64,000 nt of DNA. It comes from Atriophallophorus winterbourni (Eukaryota > Platyhelminthes > Trematoda > Plagiorchiida > Microphallidae). Below the pieces are notes generated by a model. The model worked only from the letters and a program-made list of their open reading frames with translations, did not search any database and was not told where the DNA came from. A program made the position numbers and the translations under genes. Of the stretch, positions 44,994 to 57,468 are shown in pieces (positions within the stretch are counted from its first letter, which is position 1; each line of letters opens with the position of its first letter). The DNA is taken from contig JACCGJ010000663.1 in the NCBI GenBank assembly GCA_013407085.1, forward strand, positions 124,001-188,000. Reading direction: 5' to 3'.

Positions 44994-46530
44994 TTAACTA
45001 GCCTCATGTCTGTCCGGGAAATGTCACAATTTTCACGGAATGGTTGCGCGTATTTCTACACTCGTGTGTGTGTTTTGCCATGATTGAACTCATGTCGATG
45101 ATCTTTCCGAAATCTCACCGATGTACTAATCGCAAATGATTACTTTGAGTTAATATTGCTTCGATAAAACATGTTCATAGAGTATGTTGTTGCTCGCATC
45201 CCCGGCGCTTTCATTCCTAGAGTTATACTTTGCAATCATGGTTATTCGCATTGGGACAGCACTGACCGATCCACATAATGGTTTTAAGTCAACCGATCAA
45301 ATGAATAGAAATAACCAGTTTTGTGATGCGTGATAATGCAGAGACGTGAGTACTTCATCCAATGATAGTTTACTTGTGTCTGTGATGAGCTTTCACCCTC
45401 CTGTGGTCATTGTCAGGCGATCGATATTTCAACCTATTTTTTATAAGTAATCACGGATCCATTCACAATGAATGCCAAAACAGCCTTTTATTTGCTCAAG
45501 AATTATGAGCAGCTATCCACGTGTGGATTGTTCAATAATATGGTCCCTGGTGTCCCCTTAGTTGCGGACAAATCTTTCGATTTTACTAAGAAAATTGGGT
45601 GGCAGCTCACCTTCGCCACGAACCCTAATCGGGTCCGCTCAGACGCGTAGTTTTTGGATTAGTCAATCCTAAAAGAACGCATGATGCAACTAATTAATCA
45701 ACAATGTTACACTGTAACTCGTCTCGCATGATGGCGATCTACACCCATGATGTATTCGTAAAACAATTACACGTCTATTTTGATCAGACACGCAAGGCTT
45801 GTGATCGGCATGAGTGAAGGGTTATGGCAACACACTTGGTAATAGTCCTCATAGAGTAACCCTAGAGTAACCCATTGAAACACTTGGCTTCGAGATGTCA
45901 TGGAAAATAGAAAGGCTATTTTACCGAATTAGGAATACATGCCAAACTTTTTTAAAAACCGAAGTGGGCGGATAACGCTTTTGATGTGCTACCGGAAGCT
46001 CCTAATAGCGACAGCATCCAACGCCGTTGAAAAATTCTCAGGTTAAAATTGCCCCTTGAAACAAATGTCAACACCACGTTGGCTGAAAATACTCAATTCT
46101 CACAAACGAATGGTACCCAAGAGCGTGTTAAAGATAGAATTGGTTTTCTTGCATGGAAACAATCTCAAATGCTGATAGGATATATAGCTCTGGAGCTGTT
46201 TATCTCGTTACAAATTAGAAGTTGGATTGTCTGCCCGAGTAGCCATGCATTTTGTCATTTTTCTTTAACCGTTTGTTTAATACTACCCAACCATATTACT
46301 CACTGAAGAGATTTTGTCCGAGCACAACGGGTTAGTCAACAACGTGTTCGTACCAAGTAAAACCCAGATAACTTCCGTACAAAAAGTACCTAAAATAAGA
46401 GAAGAATATAAATTTAAATACCGAAAAGTTTATATATATATTGTACGGGGGCGGATGCGATATGCCTAGTCGCGTTCCAAGTTATAACGCAGTTTGCGCA
46501 GGCTTCAGGATACTCGATGCAACAACAACG
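44994..46530. other. No supported gene
   Basis: Open frames at 45468-45650 and 46049-46306 look mildly protein-like but have no start context, splice signals or recognised family. Confidence 0.4.
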
Positions 46531-46534
46531 ACGT

Positions 46535-46805
46535 CATGTGCCGCATTCACACACACACACACACTAATCGGTTGTGTCGCGATTCATCCCTGGGGTCATT
46601 CTGTCCAGCGCAAATGGCGTTCACCCAAGAATCTCACGACACAGGAGGAAACCAATTCGTTAAGCGCGCATAACACACACAAGACACGAATAAAGCAACA
46701 CACATAATTAAATCACATAACCACACACTGACCACAACATGTCTGTCTCGGTTGGCACTTCGATCTGATTCGTCTTCGATTTTGTGAAAACCGTCTAATT
46801 TCAAT
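46535..46805 (+). repeat. Dispersed repeat B, copy 1
   Basis: GCCGCATTCACACAC, GTCATTCTGTCCAGCGCA, CACAAGACACGAATAAAGCA and CATGTCTGTCTCGGTTGGCA all recur at 49270-49523. Contains a (CA)n run. No coding potential recognised; SINE-like in size, but no tRNA-type promoter boxes were identified. Confidence 0.9.
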
Positions 46806-48235
46806 CCTTAACCATAATGTGCTTGATGACCAAACTTAGCGAATTGCATATCGTTCGATAGCTGCAGATGTTGTGCATCTCATCATGCTTCCGAGGGTCT
46901 TGTCACGCGAATTGCTCTCATGCAATACTTCCGAAACATGAATTATTGATCTTTTATAAGCGCCTCGAGTGCTTGACCATGAATCAGTATGTGATTCTGT
47001 GTGTCAACATCGTGGTTCGTTGTACGAACCCTATTTAACAGTGGCATACAAGTATACATTTGTTTACCACCATACCACTGTTTCAAGGCTTACTGAACCT
47101 GATCTTACTCTCTCCACCCGATGACAGCAAACAGCCAGAAACCGGTAGTGGTGTGTAAGGGATAGAGATGCGAGCACCAAAATATATGAATTATTACGGT
47201 TTCGCTATTGTCGGTCATTTTGGCGCATTCTGCTATTGTATTGTGCCGAGCGTGGAGTTCTGCATATCATCTGAAAGCTCATGATAATCACTCATAGCTA
47301 ATGCACTCCACGCATTTACGTATCTGAAATCAGAATATAAATCTAAATACCGAAAAGTCAATACCTATGACAGACAAAAACACAGAATATCCCTGTAAAA
47401 ATGGATAAACGGCTGATTTTGACTCAACAATTTTGCGAGAACAAAAGTTTCACAAGGCTCGTAGCTTATGATGGTAACCGTATATGGGATCTTCTGGTTC
47501 CGTGTTACTTGAGTCCAATATTCCTCTGTGACGTGATTTTCATTGCATGAACAAGAAATAAATATTAAGCAAATTCACAAATGTTTTAATGCCAGAATGT
47601 TGAGAGTGGACTGAAATGGAGTTAGGCGCTCCAGGAGCCGAGATATTGTGCACAAAGTTTTGTATGATTTCACAAAGTTTGCAAGCATCCGGTTAATAGA
47701 ATCAATGCAATCATGATGAAAAATGATTCACATTAAGTACGTTATTGATCAAAATGTGATTGTCATTTTTAGTCTCCTTCGACTAATGTTAGCCACGGAT
47801 GTATATCACAAGCGTATGAAGAGTTCATGCTCCACAACGCTTCAAGTAATGTCCCGAAACCGTGTTCAATGGCGGTCTTACACTAAGCATCGTCTTGGAG
47901 TGTTTGCTTAACCTTGTATGTTGTCAAGCGGACTGACAAGAAAAGCTTGTTATGATGCATGACAGTGAAAGCTGATGTCGCTCTACTCGTTCACGAAACT
48001 TGTTTGAATGTATGTTCCATTCGAGGTGTAGGCACCTCTCCCCAGTTTGTTTGTGCTTACTCTTCTATAGAAGCCGTAGCAATTTAAGTCCCACCCTTCC
48101 CCATCTTTTAAGATTTTACTTTTACATGGTTGTATGGCAGTTAAGCATTCGGTACGTGCTATCGGTGTAATGCTGTCTTTGATGATGATGATCGTGATTA
48201 TGCTCCACAACCTTTCAAATGACTAAACAGTACGG
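46806..48235. other. No supported gene
   Basis: No recognisable domain or repeat with clear limits. Confidence 0.45.
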
Positions 48236-48237
48236 TT

Positions 48238-50080
48238 CGGGACGAACAATCTCTCCCACAACGCTCACAGAGATAGACAGTACTCAGCCGATCGGTCGCA
48301 TTTGTATGCTGTCGGCGTGACCCAAGTACTGTAGCCGAAAGTTATAACTACTCTCCCCTGGCATGAAGATGACTTCTAATACAGTGCATCCAATGTGAGC
48401 GGTCAAGAACAAGTTCTTCCCAACTCGTAAGGTCAATGTCAATAGCTTTCATATATCTTTTGCAAATGCCATTGTACCGCAAATGTCAACTTCCTGATTC
48501 CTGCTCTCCATATGGAATATGTCCATTTTCCATTATGTGCACATGATCCAGCCTACGATACGGCGCCGTCATAGTAGGGTGAACATGCTCTATAGATCAG
48601 TTTTAAAAAGCATTTCAGCGTTCGTTATTTTGTCCATCCACGATATGTTCAAGATGCCACAGTTGCTCCTTAAAAGGAAAGCATTCAGCTTCCGTTCGTG
48701 TCGTGTGTGAATGGTCCAGGTTTTACTGCCTTGCAGTAAAGCATTCAGTACGCACGTGCCAAATACCACTATTTTTGTCTTCATGGCCAGTTTGTGGGAA
48801 TCCCAGAAACGAGTATTCAAACGTTACTAAACGACAGCTGCTCTACCTATCCGTAAATCAATGTCCGTGTCCAGTGAGAAGTTATCCGCAATATTTGAAA
48901 TAAGATATGTGAATTGATATATTGGTTCATTGGGTCATGTACATGTGATGCTGACAAACTTTTGAATCATATGTTGGCGAAAGTTAGAATAAGTAGAAGT
49001 GTACAATAATGAATGTGTAGAGACACTAGTCTGCTACAAGCTGACAGTTTTCAACAATGATTATGGAAGGCGGTACTCTCCTTTAATCTAATCTTGTTCA
49101 TGTGATTATCTAACCAAAGCGTTTGGGTGCTGATGCAAAGCAAGCGTTTGGAGCTGCTCTTGGAAGCGAGATATGATGACTGCGTCGTCGGCAAACAGCA
49201 GGTCACGGCTGAGCACACCCCGTACATCAGTTTGTGCTCTCAACCGGTTCAGGTTGAAAAGCTTGTCATCACATTGCCGCATTCACACACTATAATTGAT
49301 TGCGTCTCGATTCATTCCTGAAGTCATTCTGTCCAGCGCAAGAATCTCACGACACAAGAAGAAACCAATTCGTTAAACGCGCATATCACACACAAGACAC
49401 GAATAAAGCAACACACATATAATTAAATCACATAACCACAACACTGACCACAACATGTCTGTCTCGGTTGGCACTTCGATCTGATTCGTCATCGATTTTG
49501 TGAAAACCGTCTTATTTCAATATAAAACCACAAAGTGCATTTTGCAGGGTTAAATACCTTCTTTTTGGGTCCCTGAAGCGTGCTTTAACAACTGAGCAAA
49601 AAATGATAATCGGCGTAGGAGTAAGGACGCATCTTTGTTTGACACCTAGAAGAATTTCAAACACTTCTAAACTGCAACCGTTCAAATAGACTGAGCTTTT
49701 CATGTCAGAGTCGAAAGACAACTAGTTAAGGCATTCTTTGAGGGCAGCTTATAAGATCATGCTTTCGTCAAGTCAATAAAAAACCTCCATCAAAAGGAAT
49801 ACAGTGTTCCCGATACTTTTCTTGTAGTTGCCGCGAGGCAAGATCATGCTTACGGCTGATCTTTCCATGCAGAATCCTCTATCAGCTAATTCATGCAGCC
49901 GCATCTGTAAAACATTAGAAAACAATTTTCCTACAATATTTAGACGAGTGGTTTTCTCGGAAATTGTTGCAATCCATCATCTTCATTCTTCATCGGCGTG
50001 ATGTTCTCGGTCTTTCGCACCTCTTGTGGGACACACTGTGTGGAATATATTGATCAGCACAACAACGCTTCTATACTTAT
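48238..50080 (-). mobile_element. LINE relic with C-terminal zinc finger, split by repeat B
   Basis: Read leftwards: RT pieces NIVGKLFSNVLQMRLHELAD (about 49950-49880), an FDSDMKSSVYLNGCSLEVFE region and GVKQRCVLTPTP (49720-49600); then repeat B (49523-49270); then KLFNLNRLRAQTDVR and DLLFADDAVIISRF (catalytic xADD, 49260-49140). 48820-48590 has GSKTWTIHTRHERKLNAFLL. Near 48285-48235 is CERCGRDCSSRTVLFSHLKG, a CxxC...H zinc finger typical of LINE C-termini, with an (ATC)n tail at about 48180-48200. Many frameshifts. Confidence 0.8.
49270..49523 (+). repeat. Dispersed repeat B, copy 2, inside the LINE
   Basis: Second copy of 46535-46805. It separates the RT segment ending near 49524 from the KLFNLNRL/FADD segment, which are adjacent in intact relatives. 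Confidence 0.85.
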
Positions 50081-53000
50081 AAAAACATCCATATTTGTAT
50101 GCCTTTCCACCACACACCCCGCGATCGACTTCACGCTGTTTTCTATTAACAAATAGGGACAGTACGTTCAGGTTCCATCCACAAACTCTATGAGTTAAGC
50201 ATTCAATGTAAAGTGAACGCATAATTGATAAATGTACTTTCTGAAGTCCAGTCAAGAAGAATTTGCCAAGTGGATAGAACATCGTATAATTAGCCATAGC
50301 ATTTCTGATAATAATATTTTTAAGCACCTCAGCTGATCACAAGTGTTCTTATTATTTCAATTGTTTTCACATTGAATATTTGCTTTGGAGTGCAAATGTG
50401 CCCAACCATCCGTTCCAACATTTGTACTCTCTCTCTCTCTCGTCTGTTCACCGCGTTCAACATGTCAGGACAACCAACAAGCCAACCAACCGAAAAATTT
50501 CCGAGAAGACAGAAGAAGAAAAATGGAAACAACTGAATTTCAATTTTACTGGCACAACAAAATACTCGTGATTTTCCGTTCGGTTACATAATCATTCGGG
50601 CAATATTGCTTTTCTCTTTGTTTCGATTGTTCACGTCTGAAAGCGTGCGCGTGTGCGTGTTTTGTTTCAGTTTTTGGCTTTGCGCGGAGTTGGCATTCGG
50701 CAGCGTTTGACTAAAGCGAATGCCACACTCTTTTTAATTCTCGTGATCACATGCCAAGTGGACCGAGAAATGGTGTATGATGCCAAATCGGTGTTTATGA
50801 CGGACGCATTTTTGACCAAAGTTTGGCTTTCGCTTGCAATTTGCTCAAGTTTATTTTAAGCGTGGAATGTGAGTGGTAAATATGTCTCGTTCTTGGCGGT
50901 GAAACGTTGTTTAGCCAGACGAAGAAATTACAATCGGGTCAAATATGTACGATGTTGCCACATTGTTGCCAACTTGTGGGCGGAATAGAAGACAGATGAA
51001 CGTCTTCGGGTTAAGTAAAGCTTGTTCACGATATTTTAGCGTGCAGTTGCGTTAAAAGGATAAATGCGAAAAAATGTGAAATTTTTAACAACGCCGAAAC
51101 AGATGAAATGACTTTAATAGTTTCGTGTCGTATCTGTGAAATCTGTGGATATGGGACAAAGTACATTGGAAGTAGCAGCAACTGGACTGGAATGAGGAAT
51201 ATCTATGGGCAATCACAGACACGTAACTCAATTTCCACTCAATATATTGTGTTGTTAGTACTTCTGCGTTTCAAGGTCACGTTTATATATTTTGTTGAAA
51301 TTTCCTTCCAAAATTGTCGTAAAACCCCATCTACCGCATGCGTACTGCAGATTATGTTGAAAGTGGGATAAACTTGTCTGAGATAGTTTCGCATCCGTTA
51401 ACGTCGAAGATGGAACAATTTGCAATTCAAATTTTGATACTCATGCGAATGCATGTGTTTTAATTTTTTCCTAAACCCTACATGATCGTAAGCATGAACT
51501 GGTATGAATTTGCTTAGCTGGTAAACGACACAAATTCTATTATCTCCTTAGTGCATATTCATGGAATACGCCATCAGTAAAGTCACTAGATCAAAGATTA
51601 TCTGAAGATAATTTCTGTTGCATCAGACAAATAAAGATGTAGCATTCGTGAATTCCTCGATGAATTCAGCATTCGAAAGAATACTTGAGTTGGAGGCCTG
51701 AAACGGGACTTTAACAAATCTTTGCTGTTCATTTATTTCTGAGTTAGAAATTCGCAACAATTAAGTTTTGCTTAAAAAAACGTTGAATTCCATCTGACAC
51801 CAATGTCGACCGGATACTTGTCGAAGAGAAGGGTGTGTTTGTTGCATACTCACATGGCATGAGAAAATTCGTGGGCTAAACCAGCTTGCCATGTATTAAA
51901 AATCATTGCTGAATGTCCTCTTGAATGAAATTGTAACTAAAAATGTTAAATGAATAAATGCTATTTTTTTCGTATTCTACAAAAGAACCTAAACATTGTA
52001 GATCATCCAAATACTATCTCAAGGCTCGTTGAAACGAATCATGCATTTTACAACCGTTGAAGCCGAGAAGCTCTAAAACCAAAAGGGGAGTGAGACCGGA
52101 GGGAGTCGGGAACAAGACCTTTCAACGCATACCCCAGAATCACACTAGGATCCGACATTTGATCACCATCTTCCGTGGTACGCGCCCTAACGCAGAGATG
52201 GTTGTACAGCCGATAATTGTCTAATTTCCAATGTGTTTAAAAAATCAAAATAATTGCCATAGCAACAAATGGTTGTGGTGATATTGGATGGCCCGGACAC
52301 CTACTGGTTTGTCGCAGCCTTGAAAACGTGGTTGAAGCTAAGCTAATACTTAGATTACAAGCAACCTTGATGTTTAATCATGAACTCAACACCTACAGCA
52401 ATTAGTTTTGAATTTGATAAGAAACACAGTGGGTGAGTAGGCTTGATTTAGAAAAAAAAAATGAACGCGAAGTTATCAGTAAACCGTGCGCGAACCAATA
52501 CGAATATGGTGACAACCCTAACAGCTGATTTTCGTACTTCACAGCTGACATTTTATTTCCTAAAGTATAGCATTTTCAGTGAAACGTATTACACGACATC
52601 AGTCATTTTCATATACGTTATGTGTGGGTATATCTTATGGCAATTTTCTGTTAATTTCTGTTGGCTCATCTTTGCAACAATTTAACCTTGTTGTGCGGCT
52701 TGTTTGAATGAGCACTTATAACATCAATTTTTTAACCATCGTGATTCAAGCGTCCTAGGTTGCGTATTGATTGTTTGTTAAATGCTAGGGAACATTTGTC
52801 TCCTTGGTTTACTGGAACACATCACCTCAGTTCCGCTGTGATTACGGGATTTCTACTCCCTGGGTGATACGGACTTAGCGTTCAAAAGCTGTACAAGAAG
52901 AACTTATAATTTACTTGAACTGGTAATTATTGCGAGTGACTAATTTTCTTATTTTTGATATAGTCATGCAGCCTGAGTCTATGCAATCTCATAATCAAAA

Positions 53001-54580
53001 ACAGATAAGCTGACTTCACTCTTCAAATCTAGGGTTATATACGCGCGTCACCTGGCTTGAATAAACAATAAACACTTGCTCCTTGTGTCACTGAAACAGC
53101 ATGAAAATGTTCCTGAACAATAAAACAGTTGATAAATGGTCAAAAAGTGAACTTGTGCTGTACAATCTGAAAGAAAATTGCTTACTGAGGTTATATAACA
53201 GCTTGGTTCGTTAAGTATCTGCGTACCACCAAGCTAAAAATGATGAACTACATCACAGGTGAGACTGACGTTTACTAACATTTCGTATCACTAATGTGTT
53301 TGTAGAACAACACTGATATTCCAAGCTAGCAACTGTAGTGGTTCACCTTTCCATCAAGTTGAATTTCGCGGTGTTTACATTGGTCAGTTGGGGGTGATCC
53401 AAACAGGCTTCGTGTGTTTTAAAACGGCGGAATTATATTGACATCGTGGAGGTGTTAAGCTACTGGTAGGTAAGATTGACACAACAATTTGTGAAGTTCA
53501 ATCAACACATTCACACGACCGATGCGATCTAATTGTGTCATCAAACGATGGCGTCAGCTCATTATTTATCCATTGCTTTATGTTCCCAATAAGCGAAAAC
53601 GCCACAAAGCAAACCGTGGCGTGTGTTTATGTGTGGTGAAAGGTGAAAATAATGCAGGCAATTTGCTGAGACCATGCGTAAACACACATTCACTATATGA
53701 ACATGCAATTGACCTAATGTTATTTGACGGTGTACTGCAAACAAAATTTTAATAGCCTACAGTTTAATAGCTTGCTAAATCGATGGTTGATGAACAGGGA
53801 GTACGTGGCAGCAGAATGCGAAGGAGAGTAGACCAGAATCACGCTTGGATCTTAAGTTGCTCTTACGCAAAATTTCAAACGGTGAATTCATTCTAGATGT
53901 TAGTTTGAGTTCGCACATTTCGGTTTCGCAGCGAGCGGCACGAGATTTAACCGAGGTAAATGAAAGTTGTTGGGCCTTTGAGGATAGTAGAAATGAACTG
54001 GCGTAGCCAACGGTCCCACTTTATCTCATGCACAAAACGAGCCTAGCTAATACGTGTAAATCGCCGTTAGCAACACACGAATGACACCCATTTAGGAGTA
54101 AAACTTTTCTACTTACCAGGTTGGCTACGAGCGCGACTACAAATGTATCAAATTAGAGAAACTTCACATCGCATTCGGTATATTGTGAACACGACTACAG
54201 CTCGGTGAACTGGAGCCACATCTCGGATAGTGTTGACCTTGTGTTTGTATGTAGCTTCATGGTCAAATGTACTTTCAAGCAGATTGTACACTGAGCTGTT
54301 GGCATGGCTAATAGGGACGAATGTTGACGTGTCAACCGAACTGAGTTCAAAAGTAGGTCACCATTTCACACCTGAGTTATTTCCAATCGATTTTTTCGGT
54401 TAGGGACGCGATATCAAAGCAATAAAATGTGCGCCAATTAACCGAGAATTTAGAGATTAGGTCTGCATCAAGATGAAACTTTCTAGGTAATTGAAGGTAT
54501 TTAAAGGCCTAAAAAGCAAAAAGCTTAAAAATAATCATAGTATGGTAAACATTGAAATGTAAGTGAATAAAACAAGATAA
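50081..54580. other. No supported gene
   Basis: A long AT-rich stretch with a short (CT)n at about 50429-50442. Open frames at 50653-50859 and 52461-52685 encode hydrophobic peptides (the latter with a possible membrane segment YTTSVIFIYVMCGYILW), but neither has a recognisable family or splice support. Confidence 0.45.
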
Positions 54581-54589
54581 GGAATTAGA

Positions 54590-54750
54590 TTAAGCAGTAT
54601 ATAAGTGTTCGGGAATCGAATAATTCAATAAAAATTCGTCTAACTTCGTTTTACAGTCATGCAAGCTAATGGAGTGAGCAACGGTAGAAGGTAAACTGTT
54701 CCAAGTTAAACATACACGGGCAGAATAAAAATACCTTCTACAGTTCAAGG
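54590..54750 (-). mobile_element. CR1-like LINE C-terminal piece
   Basis: The minus strand reads NCRRYFYSARVCLTWNSLPS and continues LHDCKTKLDEFLLNY, the C-terminal block of the CR1 copies at 59530 and 62000. It is separated from its upstream part (about 55453-55560, PDSRVKCRRYF) by the Penelope-like insertion. Confidence 0.75.
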
Positions 54751-54764
54751 GAGAATGGGGTACC

Positions 54765-55445
54765 ACGAGCGATGGTGCAGATAAGAAACGAGCTAATGAA
54801 GAAGTCAGTGGCCGACTTGCAAATCATGGTTACCCCAAGAGCTTAATTAAGCGACAATTGAACCGAGTTAAACATCCGTAACCGGAGACGGAAAAAGTTT
54901 GGCGAGCTACGGTATTTCTACCGTATGTCAAAAGCGCCTCCGAAGGAATAAGTCGAATCTTGAATAACGCAGGTTATTAGAGTAACCTATAAGGTCCGTA
55001 TAAATGCATCTCGAAGATAAGATTCCTTTAGGTTGTGCGACCAACTGCATCTACAAAATCAAATGCAAGGGCTGAGCGGGTGTCTACATTGGGTAAACGT
55101 CTGGTGAACATTGCACTAGGGTAAACGAACACAGCGGATAAGGATTAACGAACATGGCACCAAATGCGCACATGATTACGTAAGCAGTGTGTCAGCAGAC
55201 GCTGTTCACACCTGTACACTTAAAAAGCAATTTAGGGGGTAAGATCAATTGTCTTGATCTTCCCTGTCTAGCTTAGAGAACTCAGGATTGGTCAAGAAAA
55301 TGCCATGTAAACCTGAACACTGTTCCTACCGACATCCTTGGTCTGACGAAGCTTCTCTGTTCAGAAGAGAAACGTTACCAAAAACTTGCTATAACCGATT
55401 CATTGCAAACTTTATTTTCATGATTATGGACTGCCGATCGGTCTA
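54765..55445 (+). mobile_element. Penelope-like element, RT tail and GIY-YIG remnant
   Basis: In changing frames: ANHGYPKSLIKRQLNRV (about 54820-54870), VFLPYVKSASEGISRILNNA (54920-54970), then IYKIKCKG...AGVYIG (55050-55095) and TRVNEHSG, the GIY-YIG endonuclease that Penelope-like elements carry after the RT. Stops interrupt. The 3' end contains a hammerhead-like core and the motif AACTTGCTATAACCGATTCA. It is 5' truncated and inserted in a CR1 copy. Confidence 0.8.
55343..55373 (+). ncRNA. Hammerhead-like ribozyme core
   Basis: CTGACGA-A-GCTTCT-CTGTTC-AGAAGA-GAAAC: the CUGANGA box, a hairpin in the helix II position (one G/A mismatch at its base) and the GAAAC box. Hammerhead motifs are known in Penelope-like elements. 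Helices I and III and the cleavage site could not be assigned. Confidence 0.55.
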
Positions 55446-55599
55446 GAATCTTTTGAAATACCTTCTACATTTCACGCGAGAATCGGGTAACACTAGCATA
55501 TATTCATGGGTCCGATAATTTCTCGAATCCTTTCGCGTGAAGAAATCCTGTGAGGGATGCTTTAGGGTATGGAATAGTAGGATAAGGTCTCCTCTGATT

Positions 55600-55745
55600 C
55601 GCCGATAGGGAAAGTCGAACAGAATCAGTTGACCTCAAACAGTTTATCTATATTCAAATCGAAACTTAACGATTGTATGAGAGCTAATCCGAATTTTGCC
55701 CCCAACTATTAATATACTGTCATCGTCCCATTGATTTTGATTATA
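55600..55745 (+). mobile_element. CR1-like 3' end fragment
   Basis: Nearly the same as 59580-59700 (CTTATCTATATTCAAATC, GAAAGCTAATCCG, GTCCCATTGATTTTGATT): the last codons and 3' UTR of a CR1 copy. Its terminal tail reappears at 56510-56570, beyond the RTE insertion. Confidence 0.85.
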
Positions 55746-55795
55746 TGGTTGAAAATCGATTAACTTTACAATAACCACAGAGTCGAACGATAGGT

Positions 55796-55858
55796 AGTAT
55801 ATATTATATATTATAATATATATATATATATTATATCTATATATATATATAATATTCA
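55796..55858. repeat. (AT)n tract
   Basis: TA-rich microsatellite at the 3' end (minus sense) of the RTE fragment, probably its tail expanded. Confidence 0.9.
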
Positions 55859-55861
55859 CTC

Positions 55862-56509
55862 ACTCAGTCCTCTCCGTGCCGGGTGGCACATGAGGCGAAG
55901 ACAACTTCACGCCAGTGGTTCCGGTCTGCCGCTGATTCCGTTGCCGTCTGCACCGTGAATCCTTGTGCATGTAGTTCGCGTTCCAACGTTCTGCGCCAAG
56001 TTTCCTTGGGCCGTCCCCTTTTTCGTTTACCTTGCGGACGCCAGTGAATGGCTACCTTCGTATGCGAACTGGGATCCATCCTGCAGACATGACCGAACCA
56101 TCTCCACCGTCGTCTTTTGACTACGGTAGATACCACCTCCAGACCAGTTTTTCTCAGGAGCTCTTCATTCGAAATGGTGTGTGGCCAAAAAATTCGTAGA
56201 ATCCTTCTCAAGCACTTAGTTTGAAACACGTTCATTCTGCGCTCAATGGCAGCGGTCGTCTTCCAGCATTCCGATGCATACAGCAACACACTCAGAACGT
56301 TGCTCTTGAAGAGTCTGATCTTCGTGTTAATGCTGAGAGCGGAGGATTTCCAAATGGAATTAGCATGCAGAATGCTTGGTTCGCCTTCCCGATCCTTCTC
56401 CTGACCTCATCTTCACAGTCACCATTTACAGTCAGTTTGCTCCCAAGGTAGACTGTATCTGTAACCTCACTGAGCGGTTGACCGTCCACGAACACTGGTG
56501 GTTCGACTC
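55862..56509 (-). mobile_element. RTE-like LINE, 5' truncated
   Basis: Minus strand: VEPPVFVDGQPLSEVTDTVY, then VNGDCEDEVRRRIGKANQAF (56495-56300). After one frameshift the frame 56289-55864 has LLYASECWKTTAAIERRMNV, FQTKCLRRILRIFWPHTISN, RRWRWFGHVCRMD, KRGRPKETWRRTLERELHAQ and ends WREVVFASCATRHGED. This is the classic RTE C-terminal region (thumb and tail) and a different subfamily from the RTE copies at 3-9 kb. Endonuclease and RT palm are missing. Confidence 0.9.
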
Positions 56510-56572
56510 TGAGGTTATTGTAAAGTTAATCGCTTTTTAAACCATAAATCTTGAATCTAGAATCTTGAATCC
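56510..56572 (+). mobile_element. CR1 3' tail remnant
   Basis: GTTATTGTAAAGTTAATCGC, then ACCATAAATCTTGAATC...AATCTTGAA, matching 59750-59807, including the short terminal direct repeats typical of CR1 3' ends. Confidence 0.8.
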
Positions 56573-56579
56573 ATCCTTT

Positions 56580-57030
56580 CTTTATAAGGCTTTTTGCGGA
56601 TGCTGAGAACTAGTTTTGTTGATCGGTGATAGATTCGGTGCATAAGTTCAACATTATTCTTGGGCCACGGAGACCATGACTGCACAGCGTATTCCATGAC
56701 AGGTCTTAAGTATGTATTCATGATCCTTGGGAATATCTTGGGCGAAAATTTCCCCCATACCCGTTTGAGTAGATTTAGGGCATGTGTTACTTTGAAGCGA
56801 GGTTTTTAAACTGGAACGTATTCAGACACCCAAGTCGTTTTCTTCGCTGCAATTTTCTAGGACATGTGAACCCATATGGTATGTGAATTCTACTCGATTC
56901 CCCACATTCGTGAGCCGCATTTGTTGAGGTTAAACGGCAGTTTGTTTTTCAACAACCAGCTGTGAAGCGTAGCAAGATCGTTTTGTAATAGCAGATAGTC
57001 TTCGGTAATGTGCTTAGTGTTATCACGTCA
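56580..57030 (-). mobile_element. CR1-like LINE fragment
   Basis: Minus strand: LLQNDLATLHSWLLKNKLPF, NLNKCGSRMW, VTHALNLLKRVWGKFSPKIF, PRIMNTYLRPVMEYAVQSWS, NNVELMHRIYHRSTKLVLSI. This corresponds to the post-RT region of the element at 57841, in the opposite orientation and from a diverged subfamily. Frames shift. Confidence 0.75.
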
Positions 57031-57468
57031 AAATAAACTAATCAGAAGTACAACTGTGTCGGCCGAGCACCTGTCTCCGCAACCGAAGCTTACCAGCGGG
57101 CCCATGAATCCAAGTAACCTAACAGCAAAATCAATCAAGGTGCTGGGCTTTGCGTCGTAAAATTGAAGGTTTTTATACACGAATCTCTGGGTTTTTATTT
57201 AAATAAATAAAACGAAAAAGGGAAAAACATCATGGAGTAGCTTTCAGAAAATACCGAGTTAGTCGTAATACGCTACTTCTCAATGTCATGAAGTTGCTCG
57301 AACACCAAATGTGCGATTGATTTTTCGTGGATCACCAGATCGAATTTTCCGTGCCCAACCATAGAGTCTTTGCCAGTCTAACCCTAGACTTTTATGTAGT
57401 AAGTAGTTGAATAAATGGCAGCATACTAGCGTACGCTGTTTCTCAACAAAATACGAAAGCGGAGCTTA

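Noticed and set aside
47075..47155. Shared TTTCAAGGCTyrCTGAA motif at 8195, 33710, 47092, 52018 and 60412
   Set aside because: Recurs in several places but the flanks do not align well enough by eye to define a repeat.
51108..51200. Possible GIY-YIG motif (CGYGTKYIGSSS)
   Set aside because: No other Penelope-like sequence around it and the required downstream residues are absent; chance resemblance.
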